A stretch of DNA of 64,000 bases from Candidatus Gastranaerophilales bacterium (GCA_944325895.1 CALVCA010000001.1:27165-91164), one strand, 5' to 3'. Shown: positions 43,483-52,391, numbered from the stretch's first letter. Made by a program: numbers and translations. Notes: a model not told the origin generated them from the sequence alone.

Positions 43483-45302
43483 TGAATGAAAAATACATAC
43501 CGCTATATCGCAAATACCGTCCGCAAAAATTAGAAGAATTAGTAGGACAGGAACATATAAAAAACGCATTAACAAATGCGATAAATTTGAATAAGATTTC
43601 TCACGCATATCTTTTTACAGGTCCGAGAGGCACAGGGAAAACTTCAACCGCACGCATCTTTGCAAAATCATTAAACTGCAAAAACGGACCTACAATCAAC
43701 CCTTGCGGGGAATGCGAAAGCTGTTTGGATATAGCAAATGCTGTTCCTATGGACGTTATTGAAATTGATGCCGCAAGCAACAGAAAAGTTGAAGATGCTC
43801 AAAATATACTGGAAAAAATTCTTTATGCCCCGGTATACGGCAAGTATAAAATATATATTATAGACGAAGTTCATATGTTGTCTAACACAGCCTTCAACTC
43901 ACTTTTAAAAACACTCGAAGAACCGCCTGAAAATGTTATATTTATACTTGCGACAACAGAAGTTCATAAAGTTTTGGATACAATAAAAAGCCGCTGCCAG
44001 CGTTTTGACTTCAGACGTATTACGACTGATGATATAGTAAAACATTTACGTTACATTTCAGATAAAGAACAAATCAATATAACAGACGAAGCACTTTTTG
44101 CAATCGCAAAAAACTCCGCAGGCGGAATGCGTGACAGCATTGCTCTTTTAGACCAATTAAGCGTATTAAGCGGTGAAATCAGTGTTGATGACATAAACAA
44201 ACTTTTAGGCAGAATTTCATTTGACACATTAAAATCTTTAGCTGATGCAATCATAACTTCAAACCCGCAAAGTGCACTTCAATTATTAGAAAATATATAC
44301 AATTCAGGCAATGAACCCGCACAAATTTTGACAAATTTTTTGGATTACTTAAAAAATCTTTTGATAGCAAAAAACTGCAGCGATGATATATCAATTGAAC
44401 TGACACAGTTAAATGAAGTTCAGCTTAAAGAATTAAAAGAGCAGTCGAAAAACATTGAAACACATCAAATTATCTCAATAACAGATAAATGTTCAGCATA
44501 TATTAAAGAATTGCGATTGACAAACAATCCTCGGTTATGGCTTGAAGTAGCCATAATTGACATGGCAAATTTGGCTGAAAATACGAAATTGGAAGATTTA
44601 CAAAAACGTTTAACAGCACTGGAAAGCGGTAAAATCACACCTGCTATTTTACCCCCGTCAGAAACAACCGCAGCAGAAACAAGAGCTGCAGAAAAAGCAG
44701 CAGTTGAACAAAACTCAACAGTTATTGAACGGAAACCGGCTGCTGTTGAACAAAAGCCAACTGTTATTGAACAAAAGCCGCAAAAACCGACAGCCACGAA
44801 TTTGACAGAAGAAGAATTTTCACCGATGCCGAAAGCCCAAGTTGCCGCTTCTGACGACATATCAACCTTATGGGCACAAATTATTGAAAATATATCAAGC
44901 CCGCCCACACGTTCACTTTTAAAGCAATGGGCTAATCCCGTTGTATTAACGGCAGAAAAGGTAATTATAAGTATCAGCAGCGAAAATCTTTTAAAACAAT
45001 TTACAGAAGGCAATAAACGCAAAATTCTTTCAGATGCAATAAACAAAGTATTCGGCACGGAAGGTACAAATTTACTTATACGTCTTCCTCTTCCTGACGA
45101 TAAAAAAATCGACAAATTACCGGCAGTACAACCGGTAAGACATGAACCGGCCGTAAACCAGCCGCCAAAGCAGCCCGAAGAAATTTCAGATGACGAAAAA
45201 ATTGAATACGTAAAAGAAGAACCTGTTAAACAAACAAGAGAAATGCATTCGGATATGGTAAATATGGTTGTTGACCTTTTTGACGGTAAATTTATGGAGT
45301 AG
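43482..45302 (+). CDS. dnaX: DNA polymerase III subunit gamma/tau
   Basis: A 606-residue clamp-loader ATPase. Its N-terminus (YRKYRPQKLEELVGQEHIKN) and Walker A (GPRGTGKTSTARIFAKSLNC, about residue 46) are followed by the zinc module CGECESC and Walker B IIDEVHMLS. The SRC motif reads TIKSRCQRFDF. The C-terminal third carries a low-complexity linker with AVEQKP/TVIEQKP repeats before a tau-like domain (LWAQIIENISSPPTRSLLKQ). There is no Shine-Dalgarno and the -10 box ends 6 nt before the ATG, so the message may be leaderless. The stop region overlaps the convergent gene by 11 nt. Confidence 0.95.
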   Translation: MNEKYIPLYRKYRPQKLEELVGQEHIKNALTNAINLNKISHAYLFTGPRGTGKTSTARIFAKSLNCKNGPTINPCGECESCLDIANAVPMDVIEIDAASNRKVEDAQNILEKILYAPVYGKYKIYIIDEVHMLSNTAFNSLLKTLEEPPENVIFILATTEVHKVLDTIKSRCQRFDFRRITTDDIVKHLRYISDKEQINITDEALFAIAKNSAGGMRDSIALLDQLSVLSGEISVDDINKLLGRISFDTLKSLADAIITSNPQSALQLLENIYNSGNEPAQILTNFLDYLKNLLIAKNCSDDISIELTQLNEVQLKELKEQSKNIETHQIISITDKCSAYIKELRLTNNPRLWLEVAIIDMANLAENTKLEDLQKRLTALESGKITPAILPPSETTAAETRAAEKAAVEQNSTVIERKPAAVEQKPTVIEQKPQKPTATNLTEEEFSPMPKAQVAASDDISTLWAQIIENISSPPTRSLLKQWANPVVLTAEKVIISISSENLLKQFTEGNKRKILSDAINKVFGTEGTNLLIRLPLPDDKKIDKLPAVQPVRHEPAVNQPPKQPEEISDDEKIEYVKEEPVKQTREMHSDMVNMVVDLFDGKFME

Positions 45303-45993
45303 ACAGATACCAGCTTCCGTAACCAACAACACTTGAAGTGTCACCGTTAACATATGCTGAATTAGTTAGGGCAATACGTTTAAATGAACCTTTTGCAAAT
45401 TTTATTGCAGCACACAGACCGACAGCACCGTCGGCAAGTTCGTTATCCAAATCTTCCGTCTGTTTTCGTTCAATCATACGTGCCGTTTGCTCGTCCAGCT
45501 TTTTATTTTCTCTTTCGGGCAAAAATCTGCTTAAATTAGAAACGATAACAACAATATTTTTATCGCTGAAATATTTTGCCAAATTATTGTAATCTTCACA
45601 GCCGTAAATTACAGGTGTAACCGAAGCATCAGGAAGAAAATATTTTACAAAAGATAATTGTTGAGTAAAAGCTGTTTCAACCTCAAAAATTTTGTTATTT
45701 ACAGGCAAATCAGCAGACCGGATTTTAACCTCTCCCAGCGGAGTTACAAAAAAATCCGCACTGGTGCTGATCGAACCATAAATTTTATTATAAAGTGCAG
45801 GAGCAATTATAGTAACATTTTTCACCGAATTATCAAGGCAATTATATGCAGCATAAGAAATTTCCGTTATAAAACTATAACCGGCATGCGGAACAATTAT
45901 AGCTTTTGAGTTATTTGCAACAGCGTGCTTTTTGCAATGTTTAAATAACGTCTGCAAATCAGATGCCTGATAAAACTTCGGACAAATTTTCAT
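45292..45993 (-). CDS. divergent Memo-family protein (AmmeMemoRadiSam system B-like)
   Basis: A 233-residue protein of the Memo fold. Retained marks are IVPHAGYSFITEISYAAYN, FVTPLGEVKI, VSNLSRFLPE in place of the usual SSDLSHY, and the C-terminal GYGSWYL. The family's metal-binding histidines are mostly gone: the normal GPNH reads APAL and the normal EHS-x-E segment reads TQQLSF. One cysteine (GLCAAIKF) remains. No AMMECR1 or radical SAM partner gene is nearby. It probably keeps the fold without the usual metal site. Confidence 0.7.
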   Translation of the reverse strand: MKICPKFYQASDLQTLFKHCKKHAVANNSKAIIVPHAGYSFITEISYAAYNCLDNSVKNVTIIAPALYNKIYGSISTSADFFVTPLGEVKIRSADLPVNNKIFEVETAFTQQLSFVKYFLPDASVTPVIYGCEDYNNLAKYFSDKNIVVIVSNLSRFLPERENKKLDEQTARMIERKQTEDLDNELADGAVGLCAAIKFAKGSFKRIALTNSAYVNGDTSSVVGYGSWYLSTP

Positions 45994-46022
45994 AAAAACA
46001 TTATTACTGATACTTAATTTTT

Positions 46023-47045
46023 TTATATCGGATAATACGTTAATAAAATATCCGGTCCAAAAAATTCAACATTATCAATTTTAAAATTCAAACATTCATC
46101 AATATTGTCAATCGTTTGAAAATCAAAGCAGGAAAACGAATTATTATCGCCGGTAATTTTTGGGGCAATAAAATGGTATATTTTATCGGTGTATTTTAAA
46201 GCTCGACCGCCCAGTTTACCGCCGCTTTCTATTAAAACACTCATAATTCCGAGCTTATACAATTTTTCAAATACAAATTCAAGACTAATCTTGCCGTCTT
46301 TGACAGGAGTTTTAATAAAGTTTAAATTACCGGCTATATCATCTTTTTCTTCATTAAATATATAAATTTCGCCTTGCTTGTAAATATTAGATTTTAAATC
46401 GGTTCTTAAAGTTCTGTCTAAAATAACTTTTTTGCGATGAACCATGTTCGGGTTATCTGCAACGATTGTGGAAGAACTTGTCATAAGAGCGTCATAGCGA
46501 TTGCGTATAACACGGACTTGCTGACGTGCGATTTCTGATGTAATCCATTTTGAAGAGCCTGATGAAGTTGCAATTTTACCGTCAAGAGTGGCGGCTGTTT
46601 TCATAGCAACAAAAACCTTTTTTTGAGTCATATTTTTTACAAAAACTTCATTAAGCTTTTTGCATTCATCCTCCAAAACTCCAGTTATAACATTGATACC
46701 AGCAGCTTTAAGCTTATCAATACCTGAAACAACAGGATTTGGGTCAAGCATGCCGATAACTACATTTTTAATACCTTTTTCAATAATTATATCAGTACAT
46801 GGAGGAGTTTTACCGAAATGCGAACACGGTTCAAGATTAACGTATAACGTGTCACCGTCACCTTTATTAACTTTTAAAAGTGCATCCCTTTCCGCATGAT
46901 TTTCACCGTATTTGTGATGGTAACCGGTTGCAATTACATTATCAAATTCATCAGTAACAACGCAGCCGACAAGCGGATTTGGCGATGTCATGCCTTCGGC
47001 TTTTTTTGCAAGTTCTATACATTTTTTCATATAGTTTTGTTGCAT
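46023..47045 (-). CDS. ribD: bifunctional riboflavin deaminase/reductase RibD
   Basis: A 340-residue enzyme for two steps of riboflavin synthesis. The N-terminal deaminase domain has the zinc site HAERDALL and PCSHFGKTPPC, with the family opening PNPLVGCVV. The C-terminal reductase domain (about 145-340) has KTAATLDGKIATSSGSSKWI and ESGGKLGGRAL. The reductase end is slightly shorter than in many RibD proteins. No ribE, ribBA or ribH lies nearby and no FMN riboswitch is visible. Divergent from the UPF0173 gene. Confidence 0.94.
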   Translation of the reverse strand: MQQNYMKKCIELAKKAEGMTSPNPLVGCVVTDEFDNVIATGYHHKYGENHAERDALLKVNKGDGDTLYVNLEPCSHFGKTPPCTDIIIEKGIKNVVIGMLDPNPVVSGIDKLKAAGINVITGVLEDECKKLNEVFVKNMTQKKVFVAMKTAATLDGKIATSSGSSKWITSEIARQQVRVIRNRYDALMTSSSTIVADNPNMVHRKKVILDRTLRTDLKSNIYKQGEIYIFNEEKDDIAGNLNFIKTPVKDGKISLEFVFEKLYKLGIMSVLIESGGKLGGRALKYTDKIYHFIAPKITGDNNSFSCFDFQTIDNIDECLNFKIDNVEFFGPDILLTYYPI

Positions 47046-47098
47046 ATTTGTATTTTACATTAAAATATGCTAAATTTAAATAGATAAGGAGAATTTAT

Positions 47099-47761
47099 AT
47101 GGTAGACATCAAATACATAGGACACAGTGCATTTCAAATTACTAATGAAGAAAATGCGGTTTTAATTGACCCTTTAGTAAAAAACAATCCGAAATACGAT
47201 TGGAAAAAAGAACCTGTCAAAGATATTTTATTAACCCACGCACATGCAGACCACCTGGGACAGGCAATAGAGATAGCAAAAGATTTGGATATCGTAATAA
47301 CGGCGGTGCCTGAACTGGCAGCATACTGTGCATCACAAGGTGCTAAAACAAAATCTGTATCATTAGGCTGCTGGCTAAACTATTCCTGGGGAAAAGCGGT
47401 ATTTTTACCGGCATTTCATTCAAGTTCACTTCCTGACGGAAGTTACGGCGGCTGTGCGGCAAGCATATTTATGGATGTTGCCGGTGCAAGAATATACCAC
47501 GCAGGTGACACCTGCCTTACATCAGAAATGAAAACAATAAAAGAACTTTACGCTCCGCAAATAGCAATGCTTCCGATTGGCGGAACATACACAATGGACG
47601 TTGAACACGCAGCAATTGCCGCAAAATGGCTCGGTGTTAAGACCGTTATTCCGATGCACTACAACACGTTTCCTGAAATTGAAGCGGATGTTGAACAATT
47701 TATCAAACTGGTTAACTTCAACAATACCGCAGTGGGTGTTTTAAATCCCAACGAAATATAG
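47099..47761 (+). CDS. metallo-beta-lactamase-fold hydrolase, UPF0173
   Basis: A 220-residue metal-dependent hydrolase. The signature HAHADHLGQA (H-x-H-x-D-H) gives the dinuclear metal site. Further ligands are in AFHSSSLPDG and YHAGDTCL and the C-terminal MHYNTFPEI. It starts IKYIGHSAFQIT, typical for UPF0173/YtkL. The physiological substrate of the family is not established. AAGGAGA lies 8 nt before the ATG. 16 nt separate it from gshB. Confidence 0.88.
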   Translation: MVDIKYIGHSAFQITNEENAVLIDPLVKNNPKYDWKKEPVKDILLTHAHADHLGQAIEIAKDLDIVITAVPELAAYCASQGAKTKSVSLGCWLNYSWGKAVFLPAFHSSSLPDGSYGGCAASIFMDVAGARIYHAGDTCLTSEMKTIKELYAPQIAMLPIGGTYTMDVEHAAIAAKWLGVKTVIPMHYNTFPEIEADVEQFIKLVNFNNTAVGVLNPNEI

Positions 47762-47777
47762 TATTAAGTGAGGCATT

Positions 47778-48734
47778 ATGAATATCTTATTTGTTATTGA
47801 CCGAATAGAACTTAAATACTTTGAGTTCAATAATTTGGTGACTAATTTTTGGCTGATAAAAGAATTTTTAGACCGTAAAAACAGCGTTTTTATAACCACA
47901 ATTGATAAATTATCACTGGATGACGGGATTGCTTACGCCTCAGGCTTTGAAAGCTATACAAAAGAAAATAATATTTTCCTTGGCAAAGAGTACAAACAAA
48001 AAATAGAGAATTTTGAACTTGTAATGTTTCGTCCCGACCCGCCTGTTGATTTAGATTACATTAATGCCACATATATCTTTGACTTTGTTGATAGGGAAAA
48101 AACTTTTATAATTAATGACCCGAAATCCATCAGAAATTTCAACGAAAAAATGCATTCAGTGCTGTTTAAAGAATATATGCCCGAAAATATAGTAACATCT
48201 TCAAGAAACGATATATTAGAATTTTTAAAAGAGAACAATGAAATTATCCTGAAACCGCTCAATAAATGTTTTGGTGCAGGAGTTATGTATTTAAAATCAG
48301 GAGATAAAAACACCTCTGTCATAATAAATTCCGCAACTAATAACGGCACAAACCTCGTTATGGTTCAAAAATATCTAGATAATGCAATATACGGCGACAA
48401 ACGTGTATTAATAGCAAACGGTGAAGTATTTGACTACTGTGTCAGAAAACTTCCAAGCAACAATGACTTTAAATTTAACGAACACAATGACAATTGCATC
48501 AAAAAAGAGGTTTTAACAGAAGAAGAAAAATATAATTTCACACAAATAGCACAGAAATTAAATACAATGGGAATATATACAGCAGGGCTTGACGTTATTG
48601 ACGGTAAAATATTGGAAATAAACGTAACAAGTCCGTGTTATTTCATAAAAGAAATCAATAATGCATTCAATACACAATTCGAAAAAATATTAGCAGACAA
48701 ACTTTTAAGCCTGATGCCATCTCTATGCTCTTGA
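47778..48734 (+). CDS. gshB: glutathione synthetase-like ATP-grasp ligase
   Basis: A 318-residue prokaryotic-type GshB, which joins gamma-glutamylcysteine to glycine with ATP. The FRPDPPVDLDY segment, ATP-grasp core ILKPLNKCFGAGVMYL, GDKRVLIANGEVF, and the Mg-site AGLDVIDGKILEINVTSP are clear. No gshA lies in the window, so a different dipeptide substrate cannot be excluded. GAGG precedes the ATG by about 7 nt. It overlaps the convergent tsaD by 12 nt. Confidence 0.85.
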   Translation: MNILFVIDRIELKYFEFNNLVTNFWLIKEFLDRKNSVFITTIDKLSLDDGIAYASGFESYTKENNIFLGKEYKQKIENFELVMFRPDPPVDLDYINATYIFDFVDREKTFIINDPKSIRNFNEKMHSVLFKEYMPENIVTSSRNDILEFLKENNEIILKPLNKCFGAGVMYLKSGDKNTSVIINSATNNGTNLVMVQKYLDNAIYGDKRVLIANGEVFDYCVRKLPSNNDFKFNEHNDNCIKKEVLTEEEKYNFTQIAQKLNTMGIYTAGLDVIDGKILEINVTSPCYFIKEINNAFNTQFEKILADKLLSLMPSLCS

Positions 48735-49751
48735 AAATACTTCAACATCAACATCATCAAAAGTATTAGTATTAAAATAAGCACAAGAAGCAACCATAGC
48801 AGCATTATCCGTACAATATTTCATCAACGGTGCATTAACACGGTAACCGTCTTTTTCAAGTTCAAATATTTTTCTTCTGATTTCCGAATTAGCGGCAACA
48901 CCGCCTGCAATAACAACCTGTCTGTAACCGCTTGCTTCAAGAGCTTTTTTAACTTTTTTAAATAAAGTAGATGAAACACATTCTTGAAAACTTGCACAAA
49001 TATCATTTACAGGCAAATCTTTACCGTCAAAAGACTTAACCAGCCGCAAGACAGCCGTTTTTAATCCGCTAAAACTAAAGTTATAACCATCGACTTTTGC
49101 TTCGGGGAGTTTGAACGCATAAGGATTACCGTCCTTTGCAAGCTTATCCAAAACAGGACCGCCCGGATAAGGCAGGCCAATCAGCCGTGCAACTTTATCA
49201 TAAGCTTCTCCGACGGCATCATCAATAGTTTCACCAATAATAGTCTGTTCAGAAAAAGATTTAACGTCAATAATTTGCGTATGACCGCCGCTTACAAGCA
49301 ATGCAATATAAGGCGGTTCCAAATCCGTATCAATATAATTACCGCAAAGATGAGCATTCAAATGATTTACACCGATAAAAGGTTTATCATAAACCAGTGC
49401 AAGCGTTTTTGCTGCGTTTAATCCGACCAAAAGACACCCTACAAGGCCGGGACCGACAGTGCCTGCAAAAGCTGAAATTTTTTCAGGAGCAAGTCCTGAT
49501 TGTTTAAATGCTTCATCAATAACAGCATTTATAGCTTCCAAATGTTCTCTTGCCGCAATCTCAGGTATAACACCGCCAAATTTGGCATGGGTCTTAATTT
49601 GTGAAGCAACTACATTGGCAATTACATCCCTACCGTTTTTAACAATGGCACATGCTGTTTCGTCACAGCTGGATTCAATTGCCATAATATAACAATCTGA
49701 GTCAAACACAATCGGTGTTTTCGTAAATAATGTATATTTTGTCATTTTCAT
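48723..49751 (-). CDS. tsaD: tRNA N6-adenosine threonylcarbamoyltransferase TsaD
   Basis: A 342-residue ASKHA-fold enzyme that, with TsaB and TsaE, puts the threonylcarbamoyl group on A37 of ANN-decoding tRNAs. MAIESSCDETACAIV, the iron-binding H-x-x-x-H in GVNHLNAHLCG, LVSGGHTQI and AGGVAANSEIRRK are diagnostic. The start is uncertain: ATG at 49751 adds 22 residues before the conserved region, ATG at 49685 gives the minimal form. No Shine-Dalgarno is visible for either. Divergent from obgE. Confidence 0.94.
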   Translation of the reverse strand: MKMTKYTLFTKTPIVFDSDCYIMAIESSCDETACAIVKNGRDVIANVVASQIKTHAKFGGVIPEIAAREHLEAINAVIDEAFKQSGLAPEKISAFAGTVGPGLVGCLLVGLNAAKTLALVYDKPFIGVNHLNAHLCGNYIDTDLEPPYIALLVSGGHTQIIDVKSFSEQTIIGETIDDAVGEAYDKVARLIGLPYPGGPVLDKLAKDGNPYAFKLPEAKVDGYNFSFSGLKTAVLRLVKSFDGKDLPVNDICASFQECVSSTLFKKVKKALEASGYRQVVIAGGVAANSEIRRKIFELEKDGYRVNAPLMKYCTDNAAMVASCAYFNTNTFDDVDVEVFSRA

Positions 49752-49781
49752 AGTAATATTGTAATACAAAGAGGAAAATAA

Positions 49782-51059
49782 ATGCAATTTTTAGATAAAA
49801 GTAAAATAAGAATAATATCCGGACGTGGCGGAAACGGAATGGTTGCCTGGCGTCGGGAAAAATACGTAGACAAAGGCGGGCCTGCAGGCGGCGACGGCGG
49901 TTCAGGCGGTGACGTTTATCTGATTGCCGATGAAAACATGTCTACACTTATGGATTTTAAATATAAATCCGTATTTAAAGCTGATAGCGGTGAAAACGGC
50001 GGAATAAAAAACATGCACGGTAAATGTGCAAAAGATTTAATCATAAAAGTTCCGGTCGGTACAGTCGTAAGAGATATAAAAACAGGAAATGTAATTGCGG
50101 ATTTGAAAGAAGACGGACAAAAAGTTTTGGCTGCAAAAGGCGGCAGAGGCGGCAGAGGTAATGCCCGATTTGCCACAGCACAAAAACGTGCACCGCAGTT
50201 TTGCGAACCTGGTGAACCCGGTATTGAAAGAGAGTTGGAATTAGAATTAAAATTAATCGCTGATGTCGGACTTTTAGGTATGCCTAATGCCGGAAAATCA
50301 ACTTTAATCAGCAGGATTTCATCGGCAAAACCAAAAATCGCAGACTATCCGTTTACAACGCTTATACCGAATTTGGGAGTTGTAAAAAAACGTTCGGGCG
50401 ACGGCTACGTTGTGGCTGATATTCCGGGACTAATTGAAGGAGCTTCTGAAGGCGTGGGGCTTGGACACGACTTTTTAAGACACATTGAAAGATGCCGATT
50501 TTTAGTACATTTGGTTGACCTGACGGCTGATAACCCGATACAAAATTATAAAATTATTAATTCTGAATTAAAAAAACATTCCGATAAACTTGCAAACCTC
50601 TATCAAATTGTTGCACTAAATAAAATTGATGCTGTTCAAAACAGCGAAGAAATACTTGAAGAATTTAATAAGCTTGCACCGGATGTTTTTCTGATATCGG
50701 CAGTTACCGGTGAAAATATCGATAAACTTGTGGATTTTATGTCAATTAAGGTTGATGAAATTGAACACCACACATCAGATATTGTCGTAGAAGAAGATTT
50801 GGCTGCATATGACAACGACGACAGCTCGTTTGAAATATACAAAGTTTATAAAGACACATATATTGTGCAGGGCGGAAAAATTAAACGTCTTGCTGACGTA
50901 ACCGATGCAAGAAACACTGAACAAATCATAAGACTGCAAAATATCCTTATTAATATGGGGGTATTTACAGAGTTGAAAAAATATGGTATAAAAGATGGTG
51001 ATACAGTGATAATCGGGCACTTAGAACTTGAATATTATGATGATCAAATGTATTCATAA
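49782..51059 (+). CDS. obgE: GTPase ObgE/CgtA
   Basis: A 425-residue ribosome-assembly GTPase. The glycine-rich Obg domain (about 1-157) has the repeats GGRGGRGNARFATAQKRAP and GDGGSGGDVYL. The G domain shows G1 GMPNAGKSTLI, G3 DIPGLIEGASEG and G4 NKID. A C-terminal OCT domain (about 345-425) ends it. The length matches the family. AGAGGA precedes the ATG. Followed directly by a perfect AGGAGG that belongs to the poly-C ORF. Confidence 0.96.
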   Translation: MQFLDKSKIRIISGRGGNGMVAWRREKYVDKGGPAGGDGGSGGDVYLIADENMSTLMDFKYKSVFKADSGENGGIKNMHGKCAKDLIIKVPVGTVVRDIKTGNVIADLKEDGQKVLAAKGGRGGRGNARFATAQKRAPQFCEPGEPGIERELELELKLIADVGLLGMPNAGKSTLISRISSAKPKIADYPFTTLIPNLGVVKKRSGDGYVVADIPGLIEGASEGVGLGHDFLRHIERCRFLVHLVDLTADNPIQNYKIINSELKKHSDKLANLYQIVALNKIDAVQNSEEILEEFNKLAPDVFLISAVTGENIDKLVDFMSIKVDEIEHHTSDIVVEEDLAAYDNDDSSFEIYKVYKDTYIVQGGKIKRLADVTDARNTEQIIRLQNILINMGVFTELKKYGIKDGDTVIIGHLELEYYDDQMYS

Positions 51060-51110
51060 AGGAGGTTTGTATGACAAATAAATATTATAGTAAAGCGGAT
51101 AAGATAGTCG

Positions 51111-51119
51111 CCCCCCCCC
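51111..51119 (+). repeat. homopolymer run of nine C
   Basis: Nine consecutive C in an AT-rich genome, codons 14-17 after a strong start. Runs this long slip during replication. Ten or seven C would join the upstream start to the long downstream frame. Confidence 0.95.
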
Positions 51120-51300
51120 TGAAATTGACGTAGCTGAACTCTTTCCGGCATTTTTTAAGTTTATTGACTTCTTTTTTATTCCAAACTATAATTCTAGTAT
51201 TACGAATTATAAAAGGGTAAATTGGGTTAAAAAAATAAAGGGTAGCTTTTTTAATAATGTTGTTAGGACATTACACAAAAATAACGTTTTAACGAACTTA

Positions 51301-51332
51301 TTCCCTTATTCCCTTAATCCCTTATTCCCTTC
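51301..51332 (+). repeat. four tandem octamers
   Basis: TTCCCTTA, TTCCCTTA, ATCCCTTA and TTCCCTTC lie head to tail, each within one or two bases of the consensus TTCCCTTA. They are inside the long open frame; gain or loss of one unit would shift the frame by two. Confidence 0.85.
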
Positions 51333-51338
51333 CGAGAG

Positions 51339-51617
51339 TCATTCTGAGCAGAGCAAAGAATCTCTTAATAAAATCTCTAAGCCGCACGATTGCATACCAT
51401 TCAACACTGGTAAGATCCTGAAACAAGTTCAGGATGACAGTGCTACGTACGTAGACACATTGGGTTTGCCTTCTACACGTCATCCTGAGCGGAGCGAAGG
51501 TGCTACGCACGTAGACACATTAGATTTTGCATTGTCTTCTACACGTCATTCTGAGCGAAGCGAAGAATCTCTTAATGAGATCCTTCGGCTAAAGCCTCAG
51601 GGTGCTACGCACGTAGG
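51339..51617 (+). repeat. cluster of short palindromic and direct repeats, in frame
   Basis: Interleaved repeat units. CATTCTGAGCGAAGCGAAG-type units lie at 51339-51365 (diverged), 51478-51499 and 51544-51573. GTGCTACG-C/T-ACGTAGACACATT units lie at 51440-51461, 51500-51521 and partly 51602-51617. TTCTACACGTCAT occurs at 51471 and 51537. A hairpin, ATCCTGAA/TTCAGGAT, lies at 51415-51435. Translated, they give RHSERSEESLNEI and ILKQVQDD, peptides typical of dispersed intergenic repeats. All stay in the frame of the prepilin downstream. Confidence 0.85.
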
Positions 51618-51618
51618 T

Positions 51619-52326
51619 ATGTTTGACAAAAATCGTCGTGCCGCCTTTACGTTAGCTGAGGTTCTCATCACCCTCGGGATTATAGGAATTGTGGCTGCTA
51701 TGACTATCCCTACCGTTGTTTCTAAAATTCAGAATATGGTATATAAAACTGCCTACAAAACCGCTTTCAGTGACGTTAATCAGGCATTTAAAATGCTTAC
51801 CTATGAAGGAACTCAATTCCAAAAAATTGTTTATTTGAAAGATGAAAATGGTAACCCTCGCCCGGGAGTTGCACCCGCTTACGGTGAAAATTTTAAGATT
51901 TTGGCACAATATTTTAAAGCGACCAAAACTTGTTTTAACGGTGAACGTGGAGATATATGCTGGAAATGTAAAGACGGTGAACAGGCAAATATAAAAAATA
52001 TTGACAGTAACTGGAAATGTACAGTTGAATGTCAGGATAAAGTATATTCATTTGTTGATGCTCAAGGCAGAAATTGGGCAATGTATTCTAATAATGAACC
52101 GATATTTTTTGTTGATACAAACGGTTTTAAAGGACCGAACAGACTTGGAAAGGATAGATTTGTATTTGCAATGGCAGCGAGCAGTACCGGTGGAAATTAC
52201 AGGTCTGATGCAATACCTGACAGCGTTATACCCGGCAGAGAAATGGATTATACTTATAAAACCCGCTGGTGCCCTTCAGGTGAATGCTATTATATTTCAT
52301 GGTTATTTGGAAGAAGCAGGTATTAA
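51619..52326 (+). CDS. type IV prepilin/pseudopilin-like protein
   Basis: A 235-residue protein from ATG at 51619. The class III leader MFDKNRRAA is cut before FTLAEVLITLGIIGIVAAMT, with Phe at +1 and Glu at +5; Ala instead of Gly stands at -1. The hydrophobic helix inserts in the inner membrane and later packs in the pilus core. The globular part has four cysteines in a C-x-x-C pattern (CFNGERGDICWKC) and a C-terminal CPSGECYY. Only a weak ribosome binding site precedes this ATG, and the same frame continues upstream for 500 nt, so an N-terminally longer product is possible. Substrate of prepilin peptidase. Confidence 0.8.
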   Translation: MFDKNRRAAFTLAEVLITLGIIGIVAAMTIPTVVSKIQNMVYKTAYKTAFSDVNQAFKMLTYEGTQFQKIVYLKDENGNPRPGVAPAYGENFKILAQYFKATKTCFNGERGDICWKCKDGEQANIKNIDSNWKCTVECQDKVYSFVDAQGRNWAMYSNNEPIFFVDTNGFKGPNRLGKDRFVFAMAASSTGGNYRSDAIPDSVIPGREMDYTYKTRWCPSGECYYISWLFGRSRY

Positions 52327-52391
52327 AATGTCTTAATACTCTTGCAATTTTTCAAAAATTTTGGTATCCTGAAAAAACGAGGGGTATAAGT

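Larger units (their letters stand above)
51071..51618 (+). pseudogene. frame-broken ORF running into a prepilin gene
   Basis: ATG at 51071 has a perfect AGGAGG 5-6 nt upstream (51060-51065). It encodes MTNKYYSKADKIVAPP, then a run of nine C shifts the frame and TAG follows at 51131. One frame away, the sequence is open without a stop from the C run through PEIDVAELFPAFFKFIDFFF and the repeat cluster into the prepilin at 51619, over 1200 nt in all. One more C would restore a single product. Either this is a slippage-controlled gene caught off, a decayed gene, or a base-count error in the assembly. The body contains no recognised domain. Confidence 0.6.

Noticed and set aside
44465..45115. 216-codon open frame on the minus strand
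   Set aside because: It is antisense to the dnaX tail, has Ser/Val-rich composition from reversed codons and no ribosome binding site.
43482..45302. Programmed frameshift producing a short gamma form of dnaX
   Set aside because: I found no A-AAA-AAG type slippery run followed by a stem-loop at the expected place.
51322..51510. Minus-strand ORF in the repeat cluster
   Set aside because: It is a translation of the palindromic repeats and has no start signals.
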